A DNA stretch of 64,000 nt from an uncultured Chloroflexales bacterium (GTDB lineage Bacteria > Chloroflexota > Chloroflexia > Chloroflexales > Chloroflexaceae), in the NCBI GenBank assembly GCA_937967405.1, contig CALCJV010000007.1, positions 1-64,000 of the forward strand, written 5' to 3'. The position numbers and the translations under genes are program-made. Positions 8,927 through 17,788 of the stretch are shown here, one piece after another (positions within the stretch are counted from its first letter, which is position 1; every line of letters starts with the position of its first letter). The notes below the pieces were generated by a model, which was given only the letters and a program-made list of their open reading frames with translations, was not told the origin of the DNA and did not search any database.

Positions 8927-9158
8927 GTGGTCCGCAAGTTTCCGATCATCTCCTCCTGTTAGCGTTATCACCATCGGTAGTAATGAACAGTACCAATTGG
9001 TGATAGTCAAGATTAGTCAAGATTGGTATAGTTAAGAAGAATAAGTCTACCTAATTTATCGGGTAGCTGTGCTCGGATGTAGGGCACAGCAGTAATTTTA
9101 TGTGTCGCGTGTTTGGACGATTATTTTTACCAAATGATATTTGTAGGAGTAATTAGGG

Positions 9159-10925
9159 ATGGATCAGTATCCTGAAGAACCCTCTTCAAGAATGAGTCGG
9201 CGCAGCTTGCTGGTTGGGGCGGGCACAGCCCTCGCGGCTACGGCCGCCGCAAGCGTGTTGCCCGCCGTGCCCACTGCGTCCCCTACGCTTGCGGCCACGC
9301 CAGATGAACTCCAGCTGGTAGCTCTTCGTCAGCCCATCGAACTGACCACCCAGCGGCGTGGCACAAGCCCCGCATTGCCCCCCATCGGCGTGATTGCCTT
9401 TAACCGTATGGCTTATGGCCCCCGTACTGCACAAGATGTTGAGCGCATGCAGGCAATGGATGCCGCAGGCTTTCGGGCGTTTGTCGAGGAGCAGCTCAAT
9501 CCAAACGAGATTGCGGATGCAGAGCTGGAGCAACGCATCCGAGCTGAAGGCTTTCGCACGCTCGCCAAAACGCTGGAGCAACTGTGGGCCGATCACAGCG
9601 TCAATGGCAATACCCCGCCTGCCGATTTCACCGGCGATAGCTGGAGCTGGCGCAACCTGCCCGCCGCCGAAGTCGAACAGCTCACCTTCCTGCGGGCTGT
9701 CTACAGCAACCGCCAGCTACAAGAGGTGCTGTTCGACTTCTGGTTCAATCACTTCAACGTACTCGCCAACCGCAACGGCTCGTATGCCGCGATGACGCTG
9801 GTGAGCTATGAGCGCGATGCCCTGCGCCAGCATCTGTTTGGCAACTTCCGGGCCATGCTCGAAGCCATCGCCACCAGCCCAGCGATGCTGGAATATCTGG
9901 ACAACTATATCAATAGTGCGGCTGGCCCAAATGAGAACTACGCCCGCGAGATTTTTGAACTGCACACGCTCGGAGCCGAGAACTACTTCGGTTCGGGGCG
10001 GCAAGAAGGCGTGCCCGGCTATGCAGAGGGTGCGCCCATCGGCTATGTAGATGGCGACGTGTATGAGGCCACCCGCGCCTTCACGGGCTGGACGGTGGCC
10101 AATGGGCGTGATGGCCGCCCCAACACCGGTCAGTTTGTGATCCACGAGCCATGGCATGATCGCTTTCGCAAGCAGGTGCTCGGGGTCATCTTGCAGCCCA
10201 ATCAGCTGCCCCTGCAAGATGGGCGCATGGTGATGGATCTGCTCGCCGCCCATCCCGGCACAGCACGCTATATTGCCCGCAAACTGTGCCGCCGCCTGAT
10301 CAGCGATAGCCCACCGGAAGGGTTGGTGGCTCGCGTGGCTGGGGTGTTTCTGGCTCATAAAGATGCCCCCGATCAACTGCGGCGCGTCTATCGGGCGATC
10401 CTCCTTTCACCCGAATTTGCCCAGACGTGGGGGGCGAAGATCAAACGCCCCTTTGAAGTTACTGTGAGTGCAATCCGCGCTTTACGCGCCGACTTTCGCC
10501 CCACCGGTAGCTTTCTGTCGGCTTACAATCAGGCGGGGCAGCAACTCTTTGCATGGGCCCCACCCACCGGTTACCCCGATACCCGTGACTACTGGAGCAG
10601 CACCATGCCCATGCTGCATCGCTGGCGCATCATCAATCTGCTGATCGAAGAGGGCATCCGCGCGTTGCGCCAGAACGAAACCAGCAAATTCATCACCGTA
10701 GATATTGTGGCCCAGACGGCCGCACGGACACCGACGGCGATTGTAGATGAGTGGATCGGGCGCGTGTTGGGCCGCCCCATGCATGCCGACGAGCGAGCGA
10801 TCCTGATTGAGTTTTTGGCGCAGGGCCGCAACCCCAATTTTGAACTACCTGCTCACTTAATCCGCGATTTCACGCCGCGTATGGTGGCGTTGCTGCTGAT
10901 GTCTCCCGATTTCAATTGGCGATAA
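9159..10925 (+). CDS. DUF1800-family protein with Tat signal
   Basis: Tat-like MSRRSLLVGAGTALAATAAASVLP; DUF1800 features (FNRMAYGPRTAQDVERMQ, FWFNHFNV, NENYAREIFELHTLG, TRAFTGWTV). Confidence 0.85.
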   Translation: MDQYPEEPSSRMSRRSLLVGAGTALAATAAASVLPAVPTASPTLAATPDELQLVALRQPIELTTQRRGTSPALPPIGVIAFNRMAYGPRTAQDVERMQAMDAAGFRAFVEEQLNPNEIADAELEQRIRAEGFRTLAKTLEQLWADHSVNGNTPPADFTGDSWSWRNLPAAEVEQLTFLRAVYSNRQLQEVLFDFWFNHFNVLANRNGSYAAMTLVSYERDALRQHLFGNFRAMLEAIATSPAMLEYLDNYINSAAGPNENYAREIFELHTLGAENYFGSGRQEGVPGYAEGAPIGYVDGDVYEATRAFTGWTVANGRDGRPNTGQFVIHEPWHDRFRKQVLGVILQPNQLPLQDGRMVMDLLAAHPGTARYIARKLCRRLISDSPPEGLVARVAGVFLAHKDAPDQLRRVYRAILLSPEFAQTWGAKIKRPFEVTVSAIRALRADFRPTGSFLSAYNQAGQQLFAWAPPTGYPDTRDYWSSTMPMLHRWRIINLLIEEGIRALRQNETSKFITVDIVAQTAARTPTAIVDEWIGRVLGRPMHADERAILIEFLAQGRNPNFELPAHLIRDFTPRMVALLLMSPDFNWR

Positions 10926-10949
10926 TCCGCGACGAAAGGCAATATTTCA

Positions 10950-12371
10950 ATGGCTAATCAAATCAGTGTCACCCGCCGCGATTTCCTTGTGGGCTGCTCG
11001 GCGGCGATTGCGGCGATGGCGGGCGGGCGGCTTGGCATGGCTGCCTTCAGCGATCCAGAGACGGCCGCCAACGCAGAGGTGCTGGTGGTGGTCTTTTTGC
11101 GCGGCGGCATGGATGGGCTGAACCTTGTGCCGCCCATCGCCGGGCCTGACCGCGAATTCTATGAAGTTGCCCGCCCCACGCTGAAAGTGCCCACCACAGG
11201 CCCTGCTGCGGCCCGCGAATTGGGTTCTCTCGGCACGGTGCAGCTCGGCTTGAATAGCCTTGCCGCGCCCCTATACGAATTGTATCAAGAGCGCAAGCTG
11301 GCGATTATCCATGCGGCGGGCTTGCGTCACGAAACCCGCAGCCACTTCGACGCAATGGAGTTTATCGAGTTGGGCACGCCGGGGTCTAAAGGAAGCAGCA
11401 CGGGCTGGCTCACGCGCCACCTGCAATCTGCGCCAAACCTGCCTGATACGATTATTACCCCAGCGATGATGGCTGGCAATGCCACGCCGACTTCGCTGCT
11501 GGCGAGCACAGAAGCCCTTGCAATCTCTGGCCCAGATAGCTTCACCTTTAGCGGCAACTGGCGGTATGTCGATATGCAACGCAGTATGCTGCGGCGGATG
11601 TACAACGGTGATAGCTTTCTCCACCAAGCGGGTACGCAGACGCTCAACTCAGTAGATATTATTGAGTCCACCCTCCCCCGCGATAACAATGGCCGCTATA
11701 CCTACGCCCCGGCCAATGGTGCACAATACCCAGATAGTTCCTTCAGCCGCAATATGCAAACGGTGGCCCAGATGATCAAGCTCGATCTTGGCTTACGGGT
11801 TGCCACGGTTGATCTTGGCGGCTGGGATACGCACGAGAATCAAGGCAGTGGTGATACTACTAGCACCAACGCGCCCTTTCCGGCCCGCATTGACGAACTC
11901 GCCCGCACGCTCCTCGCCTTCTACACCGATTTGAGTGGGGCCGGTAATGCCAACTATATGCGCCGCGTGACGGTGGTGGTGATGAGTGAATTTGGGCGGC
12001 GGCTGAAGGAGAACGGCAATCGTGGCACTGATCACGGGCACGGCAATGTTATGCTGGTGCTCGGCGGCGGGGTCAATGGTGGGCTGTATGGCAACTGGCC
12101 CGGCTTAGACAAAGCCCAGAAGCAACTCTTCCAAGATGAGGATTTGGCGATCACCACCGATTATCGGCAGGTCTTGAGCGAAATTTTGATCCGGCGTATG
12201 GGCAATCCCAATATTGCTACCATCTTTCCGGGCTACAGTGGGTATGTTCCATTAGGGGTGGTGCAAGGTGAGGATTTGCAGCCGATTGTGCCCACCTACG
12301 ACTATCAATCCTACCTACCGCATGTGGTACGTGGCTTTCCGGTCACGATAGCACCATACCCTGAGCCGTAG
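10950..12371 (+). CDS. DUF1501-family protein with Tat signal
   Basis: TRRDFLVGCSAAIAAMAGG signal; VVVFLRGGMDGLNLVPP, HAAGLRHETRSHFDAMEFIELG, LGGWDTHENQ, VVVMSEFGRRLKENGNRGTDHGHGNVMLVLGGGVNGG. Confidence 0.88.
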   Translation: MANQISVTRRDFLVGCSAAIAAMAGGRLGMAAFSDPETAANAEVLVVVFLRGGMDGLNLVPPIAGPDREFYEVARPTLKVPTTGPAAARELGSLGTVQLGLNSLAAPLYELYQERKLAIIHAAGLRHETRSHFDAMEFIELGTPGSKGSSTGWLTRHLQSAPNLPDTIITPAMMAGNATPTSLLASTEALAISGPDSFTFSGNWRYVDMQRSMLRRMYNGDSFLHQAGTQTLNSVDIIESTLPRDNNGRYTYAPANGAQYPDSSFSRNMQTVAQMIKLDLGLRVATVDLGGWDTHENQGSGDTTSTNAPFPARIDELARTLLAFYTDLSGAGNANYMRRVTVVVMSEFGRRLKENGNRGTDHGHGNVMLVLGGGVNGGLYGNWPGLDKAQKQLFQDEDLAITTDYRQVLSEILIRRMGNPNIATIFPGYSGYVPLGVVQGEDLQPIVPTYDYQSYLPHVVRGFPVTIAPYPEP

Positions 12372-12438
12372 GCCCTCGCCACAGGTAAATCGAGGCAACT
12401 GCGCGGGCGGTCCGGTCATCATGGCTGGGCCGCTGTGC

Positions 12439-13062
12439 TTAGCCAAACAGGGCCGCCAACGCGAAACGAAAGCCGGGCAGCACCTCGTGCCCATCGAGCG
12501 TATCGCCGATTGTGTAGATGCGGAAGGCCTGCGCGGCGCGGTACTCGTGCACCTGCTGCTGTTCAGGGTAGACGACCCAGAGCAGGCGCGTCCCCGCCGT
12601 GAGGTAGTCGCTGACCTTCTCGGCGATGGTGCGGGCCTGTTCGGAGGGCGAGACAATCTCGATCACGAGATCGGGCGCGAGCGGCAAAAATGCTGGACGG
12701 CTACCAGTGGGGAGCCGTTCAGTGCGGATAAACGCAAGGTCAGGCGAGCGGATCGTGAGTGGTTCCGCACTCAATTGAAAGCCGGTATCACCCGTGTAGC
12801 CCTCGCCGAGTGGGTGCTGTTCAAGGTACTTGCCGAGTGCTACCGCCAAGCGAAACTCTAAATTGCCATGGACCGAATTTGCAGGACTCATCTGGCGCAA
12901 CTCCCCGCGCACAAGTTCATACTGGTAGTGGTCAGCGTGCCCCAAGCGGAGCAGGTCAGCTTCGGTCCACGCCTGTGCCGGTGCGGCGAGCACGGTGTAG
13001 TCACTTGGCGGTGCGGGCGTGGCGGTGGCGGGCGTGGCAGGTGGTGCGGTGAGCGGTGACAT
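12439..13062 (-). CDS. Uma2-family endonuclease-like protein (copy 4 in transcription order)
   Basis: YQYELVRGELRQMSP, PDLAFI, PDLVIEIVSPSEQ...KVSDYLTAGTRLLWVVYPEQQQVHEY. Confidence 0.85.
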   Translation of the reverse strand: MSPLTAPPATPATATPAPPSDYTVLAAPAQAWTEADLLRLGHADHYQYELVRGELRQMSPANSVHGNLEFRLAVALGKYLEQHPLGEGYTGDTGFQLSAEPLTIRSPDLAFIRTERLPTGSRPAFLPLAPDLVIEIVSPSEQARTIAEKVSDYLTAGTRLLWVVYPEQQQVHEYRAAQAFRIYTIGDTLDGHEVLPGFRFALAALFG

Positions 13063-13076
13063 CCTTCAGACCTCCT

Positions 13077-13709
13077 TTAGCCAAACAGGGCCGCTAACGC
13101 GAAACGAAAGCCGGGCAGCACCTCGTGCCCATCGAGCGTATCGCCGATTGTGTAGATGCGGAAGGCCTGCGCGGCACGGTACTCGTGCACCTGCTGCTGT
13201 TCAGGGTAGACGACCCAGAGCAGGCGCGTCCCCGCTGTGAGGTAGTCGCTGACCTCCTCGGCGATGGTGCGGGCCTGTTCGGAGGGCGAGACAATCTCGA
13301 TCACGAGATCGGGCGCGAGCGGCAAAAATGCTGGACGGGGGCTATCTGGAATGCGTTGCTTGGCTACGAACGATACATCTGGGACACGGATGGTCAATGG
13401 CTCGGACTGGAGCACATAGCCGGTGTCGCCAGTGACTACTTTGCCGAGCGGATGGTGTAGCGTATAATCTATGAGTGCATGGACAAGTAAGGCTTCAATC
13501 GAGCCGTGATCAAAACTTGCAGGACTCATCTGGCGCAACTCCCCGCGCACAAGTTCATACTGGTAGTGGTCGGCGTGCCCCAAGTGGAGCAGGTCTGCTT
13601 CGGTCCACGCCTGTGCTGGTGCGGCGAGCACGGTGTAGTCATTCGGCGGTGCGGGCGTGGCAGGTGGGGCGGGTGGATCGGGCAGGGTGGGTGCGGTGAG
13701 CAGTGACAT
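13077..13709 (-). CDS. Uma2-family endonuclease-like protein (copy 3)
   Basis: Same N- and C-terminal sequence as neighbouring copies; VPDVSFV; PDLVIEIVSPSEQ. Confidence 0.85.
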   Translation of the reverse strand: MSLLTAPTLPDPPAPPATPAPPNDYTVLAAPAQAWTEADLLHLGHADHYQYELVRGELRQMSPASFDHGSIEALLVHALIDYTLHHPLGKVVTGDTGYVLQSEPLTIRVPDVSFVAKQRIPDSPRPAFLPLAPDLVIEIVSPSEQARTIAEEVSDYLTAGTRLLWVVYPEQQQVHEYRAAQAFRIYTIGDTLDGHEVLPGFRFALAALFG

Positions 13710-13723
13710 CCTTCAGACCTCCT

Positions 13724-14362
13724 TTAGCCAAACAGGGCCGCTAACGCGAAACGAAAGCCGGGCAGCACCTCGTGCCCATTGAGCGTATCGCCGATTGTGT
13801 AGATGCGGAAGGCCTGCGCGGCACGGTACTCGTGCACCTGCTGCTGTTCAGGGTAGACGACCCAGAGCAGGCGCGTCCCCGCCGTCAGGTAGTCGCTGAC
13901 CTTCTCGGCGATGGTGCGGGCCCGTTCGGAGGGCGAGACAATCTCGATCACGAGATCGGGCGCGAGTGGCAGAAATGCCGCATACGGCTCAGGTGGAAGG
14001 TGTGCGCTGCTCACGAACGATACATCTGGGGCACGGATGGTCAATGGTTCGGATTGGAGCACATAGCCGGTGTCGCCGGTGACGACCTCCCCAAGCGGAT
14101 GCTGGTTGAGAAAGTCCATCAAGGTGTAGACGAATTTGGCTTCCACTTGCCCGTGTTTAAAACTTGCCGGACTCATCTGGCGCAACTCCCCGCGCACAAG
14201 TTCATACTGGTAGTGGTCGTCGTGCCCCAAGCGGAGCAGGTCCGCTTCGGTCCACGCCTGTGCTGGTGTGGCGAGCACGGTGTAGTCACTTGGCGGGGTG
14301 GGTGGAACGGGTGGGGCGGCAGTGGGCGGGGTTGGTGGGGCGGGTGCGGTGAGCAGTGACAT
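13724..14362 (-). CDS. Uma2-family endonuclease-like protein (copy 2)
   Basis: As above; APDVSFV; PDLVIEIVSPSER. Confidence 0.85.
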   Translation of the reverse strand: MSLLTAPAPPTPPTAAPPVPPTPPSDYTVLATPAQAWTEADLLRLGHDDHYQYELVRGELRQMSPASFKHGQVEAKFVYTLMDFLNQHPLGEVVTGDTGYVLQSEPLTIRAPDVSFVSSAHLPPEPYAAFLPLAPDLVIEIVSPSERARTIAEKVSDYLTAGTRLLWVVYPEQQQVHEYRAAQAFRIYTIGDTLNGHEVLPGFRFALAALFG

Positions 14363-14376
14363 CCTTCAGACCTCCT

Positions 14377-15021
14377 TTAGCCAAACAGGGCCGTCAACGC
14401 GAAACGAAAGCCGGGCAGCACCTCGTGCCCATCGAGCGTATCGCCGATTGTGTAGATGCGGAAGGCCTGCGCGGCACGGTACTCGTGCACCTGCTGCGAT
14501 TCGGGGTAGACGATCCAGAGCAGGCGCGTCCCCGCCGTGAGGTAGTCGCTGACCTTCTCGGCGATGGTGTGGGCCTGTTCGGAGGGTGAGACAATCTCAA
14601 TCACGAGATCGGGTGCGAGCCGCCACAACCCGTGTTGCTCTAGGTGTGGGATACGGGCAGCGGACACAAAGGCAACATCTGGTGCACGGACGGTCAACGG
14701 ATTGGATTCGAGAATGAAGCCCGTATCACCCGGAAAGATTTCGCCGAGGGGATGTTCGGCTAGGTAGATACTCAAGGCAACAATCATCCGCATCTCATAG
14801 CGTCCATGAAACGGGCTAGCAGGACTCATCTGGCGCAACTCCCCGCGCACAAGTTCATACTGGTAGTGGTCGGCGTGTCCCAAGTGGAGCAGGTCAGCTT
14901 CGGTCCACGCCTGTGCTGGTGCGGCGAGCACGGTGTAGTCATTCGGCGTGGCGGGCGTGGCGGTGGCGGGCGTGGCAGGTGGGGCGGGTGCAGTGATTGT
15001 GCCCATAACACATACCTCCAA
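14377..15021 (-). CDS. Uma2-family endonuclease-like protein (copy 1)
   Basis: As above; APDVAFV; PDLVIEIVSPSEQ. Start may be internal (MGTITAP). Confidence 0.83.
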   Translation of the reverse strand: MEVCVMGTITAPAPPATPATATPATPNDYTVLAAPAQAWTEADLLHLGHADHYQYELVRGELRQMSPASPFHGRYEMRMIVALSIYLAEHPLGEIFPGDTGFILESNPLTVRAPDVAFVSAARIPHLEQHGLWRLAPDLVIEIVSPSEQAHTIAEKVSDYLTAGTRLLWIVYPESQQVHEYRAAQAFRIYTIGDTLDGHEVLPGFRFALTALFG

Positions 15022-15057
15022 AGCAGGGCGGGCGAACAGCTTATGGTTGTGAGAGTG

Positions 15058-15093
15058 AAAAAATACCCCGTAGCAAGCTGCTAGGGGGTATTC
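15058..15093 (-). terminator. Rho-independent terminator downstream of tRNA-Arg
   Basis: On the minus strand AATACCCCC-TAGCA-GCT-TGCTA-CGGGGTATT followed by a T6 tract. Confidence 0.75.
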
Positions 15094-15103
15094 CGTTTGA
15101 TTG

Positions 15104-15181
15104 TGGCGACCCTGACTGGACTCGAACCAGTGGCCTCTTCCTCCGCAGGGAAGCGCTCTGAATCCACTGAGCTACAGGGTC
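15104..15181 (-). tRNA. tRNA-Arg (anticodon read as GCG)
   Basis: Hand-folded cloverleaf: GACCCTG acceptor, CTTCC-CTGCGGA-GGAAG anticodon arm, ACTGG-TTCGAGT-CCAGT T-arm, encoded CCA. Confidence 0.88.
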
Positions 15182-15253
15182 ATCCCCTTAACTCCACCAT
15201 TGTAGCATAGGTGCTACAGGAATGCAAGCCTAAGTCGGGTTCGCACCGCCTCG

Positions 15254-16018
15254 CTAGCTCTGGGGGGTAGCTCCGAGTAGGCGCACGAAGTAGAAGCCAC
15301 TGCTAATGTTGGCGACATGCTGTTGGCGCATACCAGCCCCCGTCAAGGCCGCGCTCACGTGGGCATCGGGGATCATCTGGATCGTGGTGCGGCGATGGCT
15401 CTGCGGGAAGTGCCCGCCAAGCCAGTGCATAGCCGCAAGCAGGTGGTTGTAGGGGGCGTGGGTGAAGTAGAGCGGGCCGCGGCTCAGGCTGGCAAGATGG
15501 TGCAGCATCGGTGTAAACAGGGCGGGCGGGTAGTGGATCAGCACATCGAGGCAGACCACGGCATCATACCGCCCGCCGACCTGTTCGAGATCGCCAGTAT
15601 GGAAGGTGATCTGCTCTGCCACCCCTGCCGCTATCGCCCGTTCAGTGGCTGCTTGCACCATGTGCGGGGCAATATCTACAGCAGTGACAGTGTAGCCCTG
15701 CTGCGCCAAGGTCACTGCAAGGATGCCCGTGCCGCAGCCAGCATCGAGGATGTGTGCGCCGTGCGGCAAGTTGGCCTGTGCCAGCCAGCCATGCAGCGTA
15801 GCGAGCATCTGCTGGTGACCAACGCGGATTGTGTGGCGGATGCGCGAGAGTTTGGCCTCGCCGTAGATTGCACTCCAGCGGGCAAACCCGATCCCGTCGA
15901 AGTAGTCGCGTAGCTGCGCTTTGTAGGCTTGGGCAGAGGCATCGGCCGGATCGGGGGCAGCAGTTACGTCATATGGGTGAGCCGAATCGGTCGGTTCTAT
16001 CTGATCTACGGTTGGCAC
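15254..16018 (-). CDS. bchM: Magnesium protoporphyrin IX methyltransferase
   Basis: YFDGIGFARWSAIYGEAKLSRIRHTIRVGHQQML, SAM motif ILDAGCGTGILAVTLAQQGYTVTAVDIAPHM; downstream of bchB and bchN. Confidence 0.85.
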   Translation of the reverse strand: MPTVDQIEPTDSAHPYDVTAAPDPADASAQAYKAQLRDYFDGIGFARWSAIYGEAKLSRIRHTIRVGHQQMLATLHGWLAQANLPHGAHILDAGCGTGILAVTLAQQGYTVTAVDIAPHMVQAATERAIAAGVAEQITFHTGDLEQVGGRYDAVVCLDVLIHYPPALFTPMLHHLASLSRGPLYFTHAPYNHLLAAMHWLGGHFPQSHRRTTIQMIPDAHVSAALTGAGMRQQHVANISSGFYFVRLLGATPQS

Positions 16019-16161
16019 ACATGTCTCCTTACGATACTAATCATCATATAAATATCCATCGCGTTGCCTGCACCAACATCCTGCCCGTTCCGCGTAGGCA
16101 GTCTGCTCTAGTCTTGGAACGCTACGCCCCTGAACCCGAACACCTGACACTGCGCCACTTG

Positions 16162-17781
16162 CTACCCACCGAGCATCTCTTTTGCTTCGCGCAGCACGGC
16201 CGCCGTAATCTCATGATAGCCCTGCTGCACGGCGTAGCGTTCGGTGTTTTGGCGCACGCGCCCGCGCACAAAGAAGGGCACTTTACGGAGCATCGCTTCA
16301 CCGTCGGCAGTCCACACTGGGGCACCATTTGGCGCGGGCGTGGGGGCGGCGGGCACAGGCGGTGCATCGCCGTTGTGTTGGGCGGCTGGCTCCGATGCAG
16401 GCGGGGGCGCGGCTGGTGCTGGTGGGGCAGTGGGGGCGGTATGGTGGTCTTCGTAATCCAAGCCGGCATCTCCAAACATATCGATGAGGTGCTGCTCTAA
16501 GCCGAGCTTGGTGGTAGTGTAGACCTGATCGGCGAGGTAATCTGCGCCCGCAAAGCCAAGTATCGGATAGTAGCCAAGCAGGTGGTTTTCAATGTGGGTC
16601 GGCGGGGCAATCACCATGGCGGGAATATCGAATTTGCGCCCGCTGTGGCGTTCCATCTGCGTGCCGCAGATCAGATCGGGGCGGAGCTGCTCAATACGTG
16701 TGGCAACTTTTTGAAACTGTTCCGTGACAAGTAGTTCATCGGGGATGTACCCCGCAAGTTGCTCGCGCACCCAATCGGCTTCGTGTTCAAGGTAGGTGCC
16801 CACCCCAGCAATCTGCATGCCAAGTTCATCGCGCACAAATTTGGTTACACCGACGGTGTGGGTCGCATCGCCAAACACGAAGGCCGTTTTGCGGCTGAAG
16901 CTCTCCATATCGGCTGTGCGGGCAAACCATGGTACGCTGCTTGGTGTGCTTTCGCCATCGAGCGAGAAGGCCGTGAGGGGTGGGCGGCGCAACACAGGTG
17001 CGCCCTGCTCACGGCCGACGGTGTTCAATAGCTCAAGCAGGTGGTCGAGCCACGTGAGGGTGGGCTGTACCCCGATAGGCGCAGTGTAGAGGGCGGGCAT
17101 CCCAAATTCACGTTCGAGGTAGCGCGTTGCTTGCAGGCCCAATTCGCGGTAGGGCGCAAGATTGACCCACGCGGCGGGCAGGCGGCGCAGGTCGGCGAGT
17201 GATGCGCCCCACGGGGCGATCACGTTGACCTGCACTCCCAGCGTTTTGAGCATATGCTTGAGGGCGATCAGGTCTACCCGATTGTGAAAGCCGAGCGAGG
17301 CTGGCCCAATGATGTTGACGCTGGGTGCGGCGGTGCGGGCTTGGGCGGTTGCGTTGCGCTCAACCAGTAAGGTGAACAAGCCTTCGCTAGCGAGCACCTC
17401 TTGCGTGCGGTAGGGGTTGGCATCGTAGATCAGGACTTCGGTATCAAGGTGGGCTTGCGCTACCACTTGCTCAAGGTGATCTTGGAGCAGGATCGTGCTA
17501 CAGCTCGCTGTCACGATGATCAGGTCAGGCCGGATGCGTTGCTCCACTTCGCGCAGGGTGTGCGGGAGCTGGATCGTGCCGCGTGAGAGGTCTTTGCCAC
17601 TTACGACGCTGGTCGTCATTTGCGGCTGGGCGGGGGTGCGTTCGAGCATGGTAAAGATCGGCGTGACATAATCATCGCCCTGCGGGGCATGAAAGACGGC
17701 ATGCACGCCGCGCATGCTATTGGCAATCCGCCCTACGCCATGATGGGCTGTGCCTTGATACATCCAGTAGGCTAATCGCAT
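16162..17781 (-). CDS. bchB: Light-independent protochlorophyllide reductase subunit B
   Basis: MRLAYWMYQGTAHHGVGRIANSMRGVHAVFHAPQGDDYVTPIFTMLER..., C-terminal WTADGEAMLRKVPFFVRGRVRQNTERYA. Start at 17781 inside ORF to 17820. Confidence 0.93.
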   Translation of the reverse strand: MRLAYWMYQGTAHHGVGRIANSMRGVHAVFHAPQGDDYVTPIFTMLERTPAQPQMTTSVVSGKDLSRGTIQLPHTLREVEQRIRPDLIIVTASCSTILLQDHLEQVVAQAHLDTEVLIYDANPYRTQEVLASEGLFTLLVERNATAQARTAAPSVNIIGPASLGFHNRVDLIALKHMLKTLGVQVNVIAPWGASLADLRRLPAAWVNLAPYRELGLQATRYLEREFGMPALYTAPIGVQPTLTWLDHLLELLNTVGREQGAPVLRRPPLTAFSLDGESTPSSVPWFARTADMESFSRKTAFVFGDATHTVGVTKFVRDELGMQIAGVGTYLEHEADWVREQLAGYIPDELLVTEQFQKVATRIEQLRPDLICGTQMERHSGRKFDIPAMVIAPPTHIENHLLGYYPILGFAGADYLADQVYTTTKLGLEQHLIDMFGDAGLDYEDHHTAPTAPPAPAAPPPASEPAAQHNGDAPPVPAAPTPAPNGAPVWTADGEAMLRKVPFFVRGRVRQNTERYAVQQGYHEITAAVLREAKEMLGG

Positions 17782-17788
17782 CCCAGTG

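Noticed and set aside
13772-14359. 195-aa plus-strand ORF and its repeats over the Uma2 array
   Set aside because: Antisense shadow copies; they repeat only because the Uma2 genes on the other strand repeat.
12439-15021. Regular ~650-bp repeat as a possible CRISPR or satellite array
   Set aside because: Repeat units are whole protein-coding genes; far too long for CRISPR.
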